Shown piece by piece: positions 17,415 through 26,203 of a DNA stretch of 32,655 nt. The position numbers and the translations under genes were made by a program. This DNA is from Hyphomonadaceae bacterium (lineage in GTDB: Bacteria > Pseudomonadota > Alphaproteobacteria > Caulobacterales > Hyphomonadaceae): the NCBI GenBank assembly GCA_030158285.1, contig JAOATF010000198.1, positions 1 to 32,655 on the forward strand, read 5' to 3'. Position 1 is the first letter of the stretch, and each line of letters begins with the position of its first letter. Below the pieces are notes generated by a model that made no database searches, had not been told where the DNA came from, and worked only from the letters and a program-made list of their open reading frames with translations.

Positions 17415-17423
17415 TCGCCAGCG

Positions 17424-19556
17424 CTAGCTGTTGTGAGCCTTGAAGCCGAGCAATCTCAGCGCGTTGGCGGTCACCAGGACCGTGGCGCCCGTATCGGCGA
17501 GGATCGCCATCCACAGCGTGGTCACGCCGAATAGCGTTGTGCCGAGAAAGACTGCCTTGAGTCCCAGCGCGAGCGCGATGTTCTGCCAGACATTGCCGAG
17601 CGTGGCGCGCGATAGCGAGATCAGGTCGGCCACGCCCGCAACGCGGTTCTTGAGCAGCGCCGCTTCGGCGGTCTCCAGCGCGACGTCCGTCCCGCCGCCC
17701 ATTGCCACGCCGACAGATGCGGCGGCAAGGGCAGGGGCGTCGTTGATGCCGTCGCCGACCATCGCAACGGGGCCAGCCTTTTTCAGCTCCGCGATCGCGG
17801 CCAGCTTGGCGTCGGGCAACAGTTCTGCCCGCACATCGAGACCCAGCCCCTTTGCGATGGCCGAGCTGGTGCGTTGATTGTCTCCGGTCAGCATGATGGT
17901 CGCGACGCCTTGCGTACGCAGGCGGCTGATCGCGCTGGCGGCGTCGCTGCGAGGTTCATCGCGCAGGGCGATCAGGCCTTCGGGGCGCCTGCCTGACACA
18001 AGCACAACCACTGTCTTTCCTTCTGCCTCCAGCCCCGAAATCTGGTTTGTGAGGCTGGGGTCGAGTCCGGCTTGTTCGGCGGCAAAGCGCGGCGAACCGA
18101 CGGATACGAACGCGTCCTTGAGGCGCGTCGTGACGGCTTTTCCCGGCGTCGCGACGGCGCCGCCAAAGGCGTTGGGAATGGCCAGCGACCTGCGCTCTGC
18201 CTCTACAACGATGGCGACGCCCAGCGGGTGGCTGGTTGTGTGCTCGACCGCCGCGGCGCGCGCGAGCACAGCGTTTTCGTCGCCAACCAGCGGCACAATG
18301 TCGGTTACCTTCGGCTCGCCCTCGGTAAGCGTGCCGGTCTTATCGAATGCGACTGTCTTCACCTTGCCCAGCGTTTCGAGCGCTGCGCCGCCCTTGATCA
18401 GCAAACCCTGACGAGCGCCGGCGGCCAGTCCCGATGCAATCGCGGCAGGCGTCGAAATCACCAATGCACACGGGCAGGCGATCAGCAGCGTTGCCAGACC
18501 GCGATAGACCCATGTCATCCAGTCGGCCCCAAAGAGCAGTGGTGGCACAATGATGACCAGCAGCGACACCGCCATGGCCACGGGCGTGTACCAGGCGCTG
18601 AAGCGATCGATTACGCGCGCCGTCGGCGCTTTGGAGGCCTGCGCCTCCTCAACCATGTGAATGATGCGCGCGATCGTGTTGTCGGCGGCGACATGCGTTA
18701 TCTCGATCCGCAGCTCGCCACTCGTGTTGATGCTGCCGGCGAAGACCTTGTCGCCCGGATGTTTTGCGATGGGGGAGGATTCACCGGTCACCGGCGATTC
18801 GTTCAGCTCGGAGTCACCAGATACGATCTTGCCATCCGACGCGATGCGGTCGCCTGGCCGCGCCACCACAATGTCGCCGATGACAAGCTGGTCCGCCTGG
18901 ACCTGTCCAATCTGCCCGTCGCGCTCGCGGAGGGCTGTCTTCGGCACGAGGCCGATCAGCGCCTCGATCCCGGCGCGCGCCCGCCCGGCTGCAATGGTTT
19001 CCAGAAGCTCGCCCACTGCAAACAGCAGGATGACAACCGCAGCTTCTTCCGCGGCGCCGATCATTAGGGCGCCGACCGCTGCAATCGACATCAGCATCTC
19101 GATGCTGAACGGCGTGCCGGACATTAGCCCGGCAAAAGCGCGGCGGGCAAACGGAACAATGCTGACAATGGCGGCTGCCGAATATGCCCACGCGGCCGCC
19201 TGGGGCGCGACATGGGCGATCAGGAAGGCAACAGCGTACAGGCCGGCTATGGCCAGGGTCAGCTTGCCCTTCGCAGTCAGCCACCAAGGCTGCCTTTGCC
19301 GGCCAAGAGAGGACGCAGCCCCTGCAGGCCGCTCATCTTCCCGTACAGGTTTGTAGCCAAGCGCGCGGACCTTTCCCTCGATCGTGGCTTCCGAGGTCCG
19401 GTCTGTGTCCAGCGCCAGCGACAGCCTCTCCTGACCGTAACTGACATTGATCTCCGAAACGCCCGGCAGGCGCTTCATCGCATTCTCGATTTTGACCGCG
19501 CACGCCGCGCAGTCCATGCCTTCAATCCGCAACTTGAGAGTGCTGAGGGCTGCCAT
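17424..19556 (-). CDS. Zn/Cd/Pb-exporting P1B-2 ATPase (ZntA/CadA type)
   Basis: This 710-aa inner-membrane pump exports Zn(II), Cd(II) or Pb(II). The N-terminal metal-binding domain has G-M-D-C16-x2-C19. The membrane motif is C361-P-C363 (LLIACPCALVIS), the phosphorylation site is D405-KTGT, a TTSHPLG stretch holds the HP pair, and MVGDGINDAPAL lies near the end. ILADTGATVLVTANALRLL in the last membrane segment carries the Asp that marks the Zn/Cd/Pb subgroup. I chose ATG 19554-19556. The frame stays open to 19697, but the promoter at 19585-19615 lies inside that extension, and an AGGA ribosome site precedes 19556. It is transcribed away from the czc operon and toward the IS6 gene. No metal regulator gene is beside it. 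Confidence 0.94.
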   Translation of the reverse strand: MAALSTLKLRIEGMDCAACAVKIENAMKRLPGVSEINVSYGQERLSLALDTDRTSEATIEGKVRALGYKPVREDERPAGAASSLGRQRQPWWLTAKGKLTLAIAGLYAVAFLIAHVAPQAAAWAYSAAAIVSIVPFARRAFAGLMSGTPFSIEMLMSIAAVGALMIGAAEEAAVVILLFAVGELLETIAAGRARAGIEALIGLVPKTALRERDGQIGQVQADQLVIGDIVVARPGDRIASDGKIVSGDSELNESPVTGESSPIAKHPGDKVFAGSINTSGELRIEITHVAADNTIARIIHMVEEAQASKAPTARVIDRFSAWYTPVAMAVSLLVIIVPPLLFGADWMTWVYRGLATLLIACPCALVISTPAAIASGLAAGARQGLLIKGGAALETLGKVKTVAFDKTGTLTEGEPKVTDIVPLVGDENAVLARAAAVEHTTSHPLGVAIVVEAERRSLAIPNAFGGAVATPGKAVTTRLKDAFVSVGSPRFAAEQAGLDPSLTNQISGLEAEGKTVVVLVSGRRPEGLIALRDEPRSDAASAISRLRTQGVATIMLTGDNQRTSSAIAKGLGLDVRAELLPDAKLAAIAELKKAGPVAMVGDGINDAPALAAASVGVAMGGGTDVALETAEAALLKNRVAGVADLISLSRATLGNVWQNIALALGLKAVFLGTTLFGVTTLWMAILADTGATVLVTANALRLLGFKAHNS

Positions 19557-19584
19557 GTCCTGATCCGTGTCCGGCTTTGTGATT

Positions 19585-19615
19585 AGCCTGCACCCTGTAC
19601 CAACTAGAGGGTCAA
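19585..19615 (-). promoter_or_regulatory. MerR-family (CadR/PbrR/ZntR-type) promoter-operator
   Basis: On the - strand this reads TTGACC (-35), a 19-bp spacer CTCTAGTTGGTACAGGGTG, then CAGGCT (-10). The long 19-bp spacer and the ACCCT...AGGGT dyad are hallmarks of promoters twisted by MerR-type activators, and the spacer closely resembles those of CadR/PbrR targets. Transcription would begin near 19578, about 22 bases before the ATPase ATG at 19556. This supports the start choice and metal induction. Confidence 0.8.
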
Positions 19616-19821
19616 GCTTCGTTCCGACAAAGTGGTGAGACGAGACCGCCGGTGTAAGGGCGCAAGCGCACTCACGACGCGTCGCGACATGCATCATGGT
19701 TTGATACGGTATAACCTTGGGCGGCGTGCTCGTTTACTGAGATCCGCGTCACAATAACTTATGGTCTGCTTAAATATTCGCCTGTAGTAATGTCGTCCGA
19801 AGTTCACTATCTGTATGACCA

Positions 19822-20199
19822 ATGGCTTTCGGCTTGATCATCAACGCACTATCGAAGCTGGCGCGTGTCGCGCTGGCCGCGATGCTGCTTGTGGTCGTGC
19901 CGCTTGCGGATGCCGCAACGTGCGTTGGCGAAGAGACGCAGACAGTTACCGAAATTGTGGGCGTAATGGACCAGGTCGCCGCTGACGGTCAGGTCGCTGC
20001 GACGAGCGCCGAGGACCCCGGCGCCGCCGGCGGTGATCAGCACTGTATCCATGGCCACTGCCATCACGGCATCCCCTACAAGACGTCTGACCAAGCCGCT
20101 GATCCGATCAACATGCAGTCGCGCGATGTCTTTTTGTTGCAGACCGATGTCGCGGTCTCGCGTGTTGCGTCCGGTCTCGATCGGCCGCCGCGAGTCTGA
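19822..20199 (+). CDS. CzcI-like small secreted His/Cys-rich protein (first copy)
   Basis: A 125-aa exported protein at the head of the first czc operon. A signal segment (about residues 10-32, ending LADAA) is followed by a metal-binding-like cluster H74-C75-I-H77-G-H79-C80-H81-H82. The C-terminus ends in DRPPR (residues 120-124) plus V. Position, size, His/Cys cluster and Pro/Arg-rich end resemble CzcI-type proteins that precede czcC in other bacteria, where they affect induction of metal efflux. This family call is inferred, not certain. The start lacks a good ribosome site and may be further downstream. The gene is 65 bp ahead of czcC. A second protein with the same end heads the second czc operon. 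Confidence 0.65.
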   Translation: MAFGLIINALSKLARVALAAMLLVVVPLADAATCVGEETQTVTEIVGVMDQVAADGQVAATSAEDPGAAGGDQHCIHGHCHHGIPYKTSDQAADPINMQSRDVFLLQTDVAVSRVASGLDRPPRV

Positions 20200-20264
20200 A
20201 TCAAAGTGAATCCGTGCGCGTATTCGTGCGCGCTGAGCAAACACTCTGATTTTGGACCTTTCCC

Positions 20265-21509
20265 ATGTCTTCGAAGAATCGCGTCTGCGGACGCGTAGCG
20301 CTCGCGTGGGCGCTGGCGGCAGCTATCCCGGCCGGGGCCGCCTGGGCGCAAACTGCGCCGAGACCCATGACGCTTCCCGAAGCGATGGATCTTGCACGCA
20401 CCAGCTCACCGGGTGTCGAGATCGCCAATGCGCAGGTTGACGCCGCGCGTGGCCGCCAGCGCCAGGCCGGGGCAGGGATCAATCCGGAGCTCAGCTACGA
20501 CGTTGAAAATTTCTCCGGCAACGGCGCCTTGCGCGGAATGGGCAATTCGGAGTCAACGATCGGGCTGTCGCAACAGATCGAGCTTGGCGGCAAGCGCGAG
20601 GCGCGCAGCGAAACGGCAGGCCGGGCGACCGACGCCGTTGTTGTTCGTTCCCGCATCGCCCGGGCAGATCTTGATCTTGCCGTTCGCGAGCGTTTTGCCG
20701 AACTGGCTGCCGCCGAGGAGCGTCTTGAGATCGCAACTGCCGCGGCTGAAAGGGCTGGCCGCCTGTCAGCCGTGGCGAAGAGCCTTGTAGATGCGGGACG
20801 CGAGCCGCCTCTGCGTCTCCTGAGAGCGCAGGCGTCTGCGGCCGAAGCGAACGCGCAGCTGAACATTGCAACCGCCGAGCTGGCAGCAGCCCAGCGTGCG
20901 CTTGCCGCCCTGTGGGGTGGGAGCCAGGATACCGTCGACGCCATCGGGCCGTGGGAGTTCCAGCAGGCCGGGGAGCGCCTCAACACGTCTCCGGAAGAGA
21001 CGCTCGATTACAAACGGGCGCATGCGGATCATGAAACTGCCGAAGCGGCGCTGCGTCTCGAGAAGGCAAATGCCTGGATCAATGTAACGGTCAACGCCGG
21101 CTATCGGCGGTTCGAGGCGACTGACGAAAATGCCTGGGTTGCCGGCGTCCGCGTTCCCATCCCCATCCAGAACATGAATGGCGGCGCGATCGATGCAGCG
21201 CGCGCTGACGATCGCTCGGCCGAGCTTCAGGTCCGCGTGGCGCTGATTGATGCGGTGCGCAAGCTGAATGACGCCAGGTCGGCTTTTGAAGCTGCCGATG
21301 CACGCGCCGCAGCGCTGGAAAATGAAGCTGTCAGGCAGGCCGAAGAAGCGCTCAGTCTTGCGCAGATCGGTTACGAGGCCGGGCGGTTCCAGCTGATCGA
21401 AGTCCTCGATGCCGAAAATGCGTTTGCAAGTATCCGTAACGCCGCAATCGACGCGCGACTCGCGCGCGCCAAGGCGGCCGCGGCGCTTCTCCGCGCGAAC
21501 GCAAACTGA
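20265..21509 (+). CDS. czcC: Outer-membrane efflux channel of a heavy-metal RND pump (CzcC)
   Basis: A 414-aa TolC-family protein forming the outer-membrane duct of a CzcCBA tripartite pump. A signal peptide (about residues 1-29, ending AGAAWA) is followed by two outer-membrane-factor repeats of alternating coiled-coil helices. TLPEAMDLARTSSPGVEIANAQ begins the first, and QAEEALSLAQIGYEAGRFQLIEVLDAENAF is the typical second-repeat signature. The length fits CzcC. Metals released by CzcA/CzcB exit through it. It starts 65 bp after the small CzcI-like gene and ends 92 bp before czcB. The gene name reflects family and operon context; substrate range (Co, Zn, Cd) is inferred. Confidence 0.88.
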   Translation: MSSKNRVCGRVALAWALAAAIPAGAAWAQTAPRPMTLPEAMDLARTSSPGVEIANAQVDAARGRQRQAGAGINPELSYDVENFSGNGALRGMGNSESTIGLSQQIELGGKREARSETAGRATDAVVVRSRIARADLDLAVRERFAELAAAEERLEIATAAAERAGRLSAVAKSLVDAGREPPLRLLRAQASAAEANAQLNIATAELAAAQRALAALWGGSQDTVDAIGPWEFQQAGERLNTSPEETLDYKRAHADHETAEAALRLEKANAWINVTVNAGYRRFEATDENAWVAGVRVPIPIQNMNGGAIDAARADDRSAELQVRVALIDAVRKLNDARSAFEAADARAAALENEAVRQAEEALSLAQIGYEAGRFQLIEVLDAENAFASIRNAAIDARLARAKAAAALLRANAN

Positions 21510-21601
21510 GCCTGTCATGCGTCGAACCGAATTCCTGACGCCGTTCAACCCTTCCGTTTCAGCCGCTTCAGCGGCGCAAAATTTCTTTCAAGGCAACTGA
21601 G

Positions 21602-22855
21602 ATGATTACGACAAAGCAGAAACTCATGATCGGCGGCGCAGCCGTCGTTCTCCTGGGAGGCGGCCTGGCAGTTGGCGCCTCGATGTTTGGCGGCCACCCG
21701 ACCCACACGGGCGAAACCGCAGAACAGCACGCGGCGGAGCTCGGTGTTGCTGTCGCGGAGGCGGGTCATGACGAGCACGCCGGCGAGGAAGGCAGCGCGG
21801 AAGGAGAGGGTGGCGAGGAGCACGCCGAAGGCGAGGTGGAAATGGAAGCCGACGCGATCGAACGCTCCGGCATCTCGCTGATCACGATCGCTCCGGGCTC
21901 TCTTGGCGCAGAAATCACGGCGCAGGCGACAATCGTTGCATCGCCCAATGGTGAAGCGATCCTGACCGCGCGCGCGGCTGGTGCGATAACCGACATCCGC
22001 AAGCGCCTTGGCGACCCGGTCAGCAAGGGTGAGACCGTGGCGCTCGTGCTCAGTCCGGATGCGGCGGCGTTGTCGGCAAGTCTGACCAGTGCAAAGTCGC
22101 GCCTCGATCTCGCAAAGACCTCGTTCGAGCGCGAGAAGACGCTGTTCGAATCAAAGGTCACCTCCAGGCAGGACTATGAAACCGCACAAGCCGGACTCGC
22201 GCAGGCAGAGGCCGAGTATCGCCGTAGCGAAACAGCGGCGCGGGCGGCGCGCGTTTCCAGCGATGGCCAATCGGTTGCGATTGCCAGCCAGATCAATGGC
22301 CGTATCACGGCTGTCACACAGGCGGCGAAGCTGGGGGCGTATGTCTCTCCGGATACCGAGCTGTTCCGGATTGCCGATCCGTCGAAGATCCAGATCGAAG
22401 CGGCCGTTCCGGTGCTGGATGCACAGCGCGTGAAGCCCGGCGACATGGCGTCGATCGAGGTCAACGGCCGCATGCTGGAGGCCAAGGTCCGTGCGGTGAC
22501 ACCGGCGGTCGATGCTGCCAGCCGCGCGGCGACCGTGGTGCTTGATCTCTTGCGTCCGGACTCAGCCCTGCAGCCCGGTCAGTTCGCGCGCGCGCTGATC
22601 CGTCCCGCCAGCAAGGCATCGGCCGGAACCGGCTTCGTGTTGCCGGAAGAGGCGGTTCAGAATGTCGAAGGCCGCGAAGTGATTTTCGTTCGCACGGAAC
22701 ACGGGTTCCTGGCCACGCCTGTCACACTTGGCCAGCGCAGTGGTGGACGTGTCGAGATTCGCGAAGGGCTTTCGCCCGGGCAGATCGTAGCGGGACGCAA
22801 GGCCTTCGTCCTGAAGGCTGAGCTTGGCAAAGGCGACGCGGGCCACGACCACTAG
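21602..22855 (+). CDS. czcB: Periplasmic adaptor of a heavy-metal RND pump (CzcB)
   Basis: A 417-aa membrane-fusion protein linking CzcA to CzcC. A hydrophobic N-terminal anchor (about residues 8-30, MIGGAAVVLLGGGLAVGASM) precedes a His/Glu-rich segment (about 37-82) that could bind metal. A split lipoyl/barrel-sandwich region follows, including ILTARAAGAITDIRKRLGDPVSKGETVALV. An alpha-hairpin runs from about 160 to 220, then INGRITAVTQAAKLGAYVSPDTELFRIADPSKI and a beta-barrel. The C-terminus is GHDH, another possible metal site. It has no lipobox, unlike the second CzcB in this window. Its ATG lies one base after the stop of a 27-codon open frame in the czcC-czcB gap. Confidence 0.9.
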   Translation: MITTKQKLMIGGAAVVLLGGGLAVGASMFGGHPTHTGETAEQHAAELGVAVAEAGHDEHAGEEGSAEGEGGEEHAEGEVEMEADAIERSGISLITIAPGSLGAEITAQATIVASPNGEAILTARAAGAITDIRKRLGDPVSKGETVALVLSPDAAALSASLTSAKSRLDLAKTSFEREKTLFESKVTSRQDYETAQAGLAQAEAEYRRSETAARAARVSSDGQSVAIASQINGRITAVTQAAKLGAYVSPDTELFRIADPSKIQIEAAVPVLDAQRVKPGDMASIEVNGRMLEAKVRAVTPAVDAASRAATVVLDLLRPDSALQPGQFARALIRPASKASAGTGFVLPEEAVQNVEGREVIFVRTEHGFLATPVTLGQRSGGRVEIREGLSPGQIVAGRKAFVLKAELGKGDAGHDH

Positions 22856-22892
22856 GTCCCGCAATCATCAAACACAGCAAGAGCACTCCGCC

Positions 22893-25800
22893 ATGATTGC
22901 CAGCATACTTTCCCTATCCGTTCGCGCCCGTTACCTCATCGTCTTCGCGACGTTGCTGGTCGCCGCCTTCGGCGTCTTCAACCTGATGCGGCTTCCGATC
23001 GACGCGGTGCCGGACATCACCAACAAGCAGGTGCAGATCAACACGTCCGCGCCGGAACTTGGTCCGCTCGAAATCGAGAAGCGCGTCACCTTCCCCGTCG
23101 AAACGGCATTGTCGGGCATCCCCGGCCTGCAGAGCACGCGCTCGCTATCGCGCAACGGCTTCAGCCAGGTGACGGCTGTGTTCACGGAAGGCACCGACAT
23201 CTACTTTGCACGCCAGCAGGTCACCGAGCGCCTCGCGCAGTCGCGGGACTCGCTGCCGGCAGGTGTTCAGCCGGCGATCGGTCCGATCACGACCGGCCTC
23301 GGCGACATCTTCATGTGGACCGTCGAGTTCACGAAACGCGATCCGAAGGCGGGAACCTCCAACGATGGCAAGGCGGGCTGGCAGAGCGATGGTTCGTTCA
23401 TCACGGCGGAAGGTGAGCGCCTGACCGACGAAGTCTCGCGCGGCGCCTATCTCCGCACGGTCCAGGACTGGATCATCCGGCCGCAAATGCGCGCCATCGA
23501 GAACGTCGCCGGCGTCGACTCGATCGGCGGCTACGAGAAGCAGTTCGTGATCGAGCCTGACCCGTCGAAACTCGCCGCGTTTGGCGTGTCCTTCCCGGAG
23601 ATGGCGCGGGCGCTTGAAGCCGCAAACCTTTCGGTTGGCGCAAACTTCCTGCAGCGGGGCGGCGAGTCCTTCCTGATCCGCGCGGACGCACGCGTGCGCA
23701 CGCTGGATGAAATCCGGCGCGCAGTGGTCGCCAACCGGGAAGGTGTTCCCGTGTCGGTGCAAGACCTTGCCGAAGTGAGGGTTGGCGGAGGCCTTCGCAC
23801 GGGCGCCGCGACCAAGAACGGCGACGAAGTCGTTATCGGTACGGCCTTCATGCTGACGGGCGCCAACAGCCGCATCGTCGCCTATGATGTCGGCGAGCGC
23901 CTGGCGGAAGTCACAAAGTCATTGCCTGTCGGGATCGAGGCCAACGTCGCCTACGACCGCTCGAAACTGGTCGACGCGACGATTTCCACTGTCGAGAAGA
24001 ACCTGGCAGAAGGCGCCCTGTTCGTCGTCTTCATCCTGTTCGTGCTGCTTGGAAACATCCGCGCGGCGCTGATCACCGGTCTCGTAATTCCGCTGTCGAT
24101 GCTGATGACAGCCATCGGCATGAACGAGCTCGGCGTGTCGGGCAACCTGATGAGTCTCGGCGCTCTCGACTTCGGTCTCATCGTCGACGGCGCAGTCATC
24201 ATCGTGGAAAACTGCCTGCGACGCCTTGCGGAGCGGCAACACCACGAGGGCAGGTTGCTGACGCTGCAGGAGCGCCTGTTCGAGGTGACGGAAGCGGCGA
24301 AAGAGATGATCCAGCCGACCGTTTTCGGCCAGGCGATCATCCTGCTCGTCTACGCGCCGATGCTCGCGTTCTCAGGCGTTGAAGGGAAGCTGTTCTCGCC
24401 CATGGCCATCACGGTCATGCTGGCGCTTGCCGGCGCCTTCATCCTGTCGCTGACATTCGTGCCGGCGATGGTCGCCATCCTGATCCGCGGCAAGGTCGCC
24501 GAGAAGGAAGTGCTGCTCATCCGTGTCACCAAGGCGCGTTATGCTCCGCTGCTGCGCGGCGCCATTCGTGCGCCTATCCCGGTGATCGGCGCGGGCGCTG
24601 CCGTGTTCGCTGCGGCCGCCTTCCTGTTCACGACACTGGGGCAAGAGTTTACGCCTCAGCTGGACGAAAAGGATCTCGCGGTTCAAGCGCTGCGAATTCC
24701 GTCGACGTCGCTCGATCAGTCCATCGACATGCAGAAGAAGGTGGAGCATGCGATCGTGGCGCTGCCTGAAGTCGAGCGCGTTATGTCCAAGACGGGTACG
24801 GCCGAAGTTGCGGCAGATCCAATGCCGGTGAACATCTCGGACGGATTCGTGATCGTGAAGCCGCAGCACGAATGGCCCGAGAAGGAGATGACCAAGGAGC
24901 AGCTGGTCGCCAAGATCGAAAAGACGATCAGCACTGAGGTCGGCAATGCTTTCGAGTTCAGCCAGCCGATCGAGCTTCGTTTCAACGAGCTGATCTCCGG
25001 CGTGCGCTCGGATGTTGCGGTCAAACTGTATGGCGATGATCTCGACGTGTTGGGCCCGGTGGCGCAACGCATCGCAACAACCCTGCAGTCCGTGCAGGGT
25101 TCGGCAGACGTCAAGGTCGAACAGACGCAGGGCTTCCCGGTCCTCGACGTCAAGTTCAATCGCGACGCCATCGCCCGTTATGGCCTGACGATCGAGGACG
25201 TCGCCGACACGGTCGCTTCGGCGCTCGGTGGGCGAGAGGCGGGTCTGGTTTTCGAGGGTGATCGCCGCTTCGACATTGTTGTTCGCGTGCCCAACACGCT
25301 CCGCAACAATGTGGATGCGATCGGCGCCCTGCCTGTCATGCTCCCCACCGTTGAAGGGCAGCCCCGTCTCAGTGTTCCGCTTCGCACCCTGGCTGAGTTC
25401 AACTTTACGGAAGGTCTCAACCAGATCAGCCGCGAGAACGGCAAACGCCGCATCGTGATCCAGTCCAACATTCGCGGGCGCGATCTCGGCGGCTTCGTGG
25501 GCGAGGCGCAGCAGAAGGTCGCACAGATCGAGCTTCCTGCCGGCGCCTACCTCCAGTGGGGCGGGCAGTTCGAGAACCTGCAGGCGGCCCAGGCGCGTCT
25601 GTCGATCGTCGTGCCGATCTGCTTCGCGCTGATCCTTGCGCTGCTCTACATGGCGCTGGGTGGCGTTGCACCGGCTCTGGCGGTCTTCTCGGCCGTGCCT
25701 CTGGCGCTTGCAGGCGGCGTGTTCGCGCTCGTCCTCCGCGGCATGCCGTTCTCGATCTCGGCGGCAGTGGGCTTCATCGCGCTCTCGGGCGTGGCGGTGC

Positions 25801-26132
25801 TCAACGGCCTCGTGATGATGACCAGCATCCGCAAGCGCCTCGATGCGGGTCTCCCGCTTGAACAGGCGATCACGGAGGGTGCGATCGAACGCTATCGCCC
25901 GGTGCTGATGACGGCGCTTGTCGCTGCGATCGGCTTTGTGCCGATGGCGCTGGCGACTGAAACCGGCGCCGAAGTGCAACGGCCGCTGGCGACAGTGGTC
26001 ATCGGTGGCCTCATTACGGCGACGGCGCTGACGCTATTCGTCTTGCCAGCCATCTGCAGGCTGGTTCTCAAGAGGAAGCCTGTGCCGCAAGAGCGGCAGG
26101 GCGATGAGCCGGTGATGCACCCGGCCGAGTAA
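22893..26132 (+). CDS. czcA: Heavy-metal RND transporter, inner-membrane pump (CzcA)
   Basis: A 1079-aa proton-driven pump of the HME-RND family. It has the standard layout of twelve membrane segments with two large periplasmic loops. The first segment includes VRARYLIVFATLLVAAFGVFN, then LPIDAVPDITNKQVQI. The key proton-relay motif of the Zn/Co/Cd subgroup is present: D426-F-G with D432 and E439 in DFGLIVDGAVIIVEN, the same spacing as Asp402/Asp408/Glu415 of C. metallidurans CzcA. I chose ATG 22893 because homologous character starts at MIASILSLSVRARYL; an upstream frame to 22824 overlaps czcB. The P1B-4 ATPase gene follows 71 bp downstream, past a strong hairpin. Confidence 0.95.
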   Translation: MIASILSLSVRARYLIVFATLLVAAFGVFNLMRLPIDAVPDITNKQVQINTSAPELGPLEIEKRVTFPVETALSGIPGLQSTRSLSRNGFSQVTAVFTEGTDIYFARQQVTERLAQSRDSLPAGVQPAIGPITTGLGDIFMWTVEFTKRDPKAGTSNDGKAGWQSDGSFITAEGERLTDEVSRGAYLRTVQDWIIRPQMRAIENVAGVDSIGGYEKQFVIEPDPSKLAAFGVSFPEMARALEAANLSVGANFLQRGGESFLIRADARVRTLDEIRRAVVANREGVPVSVQDLAEVRVGGGLRTGAATKNGDEVVIGTAFMLTGANSRIVAYDVGERLAEVTKSLPVGIEANVAYDRSKLVDATISTVEKNLAEGALFVVFILFVLLGNIRAALITGLVIPLSMLMTAIGMNELGVSGNLMSLGALDFGLIVDGAVIIVENCLRRLAERQHHEGRLLTLQERLFEVTEAAKEMIQPTVFGQAIILLVYAPMLAFSGVEGKLFSPMAITVMLALAGAFILSLTFVPAMVAILIRGKVAEKEVLLIRVTKARYAPLLRGAIRAPIPVIGAGAAVFAAAAFLFTTLGQEFTPQLDEKDLAVQALRIPSTSLDQSIDMQKKVEHAIVALPEVERVMSKTGTAEVAADPMPVNISDGFVIVKPQHEWPEKEMTKEQLVAKIEKTISTEVGNAFEFSQPIELRFNELISGVRSDVAVKLYGDDLDVLGPVAQRIATTLQSVQGSADVKVEQTQGFPVLDVKFNRDAIARYGLTIEDVADTVASALGGREAGLVFEGDRRFDIVVRVPNTLRNNVDAIGALPVMLPTVEGQPRLSVPLRTLAEFNFTEGLNQISRENGKRRIVIQSNIRGRDLGGFVGEAQQKVAQIELPAGAYLQWGGQFENLQAAQARLSIVVPICFALILALLYMALGGVAPALAVFSAVPLALAGGVFALVLRGMPFSISAAVGFIALSGVAVLNGLVMMTSIRKRLDAGLPLEQAITEGAIERYRPVLMTALVAAIGFVPMALATETGAEVQRPLATVVIGGLITATALTLFVLPAICRLVLKRKPVPQERQGDEPVMHPAE

Positions 26133-26142
26133 CGCCTGAGAG

Positions 26143-26179
26143 GGCCGGCGCAGCGGGCATTCCCGCTCGCGCGCCGGCC
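26143..26179 (+). terminator. Strong two-part hairpin between czcA and the P1B-4 ATPase gene
   Basis: GGCCGGCGC (26143-26151) pairs with GCGCCGGCC (26171-26179). Inside it, AGCGGG pairs with CCCGCT around a CATT loop, with CGC left as a bulge. The following bases GACTTTCTCG are only mildly T-rich. It could act as a partial terminator or as an mRNA processing/stability element that sets different levels for pump and ATPase. Confidence 0.6.
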
Positions 26180-26203
26180 GACTTTCTCGAAAGGGATGAA
26201 ACG

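Noticed and set aside
17330-17440. A partial match (GGTCTAAACC region) to the proposed left IS terminus
   Set aside because: Only about five consecutive bases match in inverted orientation, too few to call a terminal repeat.
19557-19697. The 47-codon upstream extension of the Zn/Cd ATPase frame
   Set aside because: The MerR-type promoter lies inside it, so this part would not be transcribed from that promoter; the sequence is also unlike ATPase N-termini.
24372-25979. A 535-codon antisense open frame inside czcA
   Set aside because: Shadow of a full-length RND pump gene; the translation is low-complexity His/Arg/Asp with no recognisable domain.
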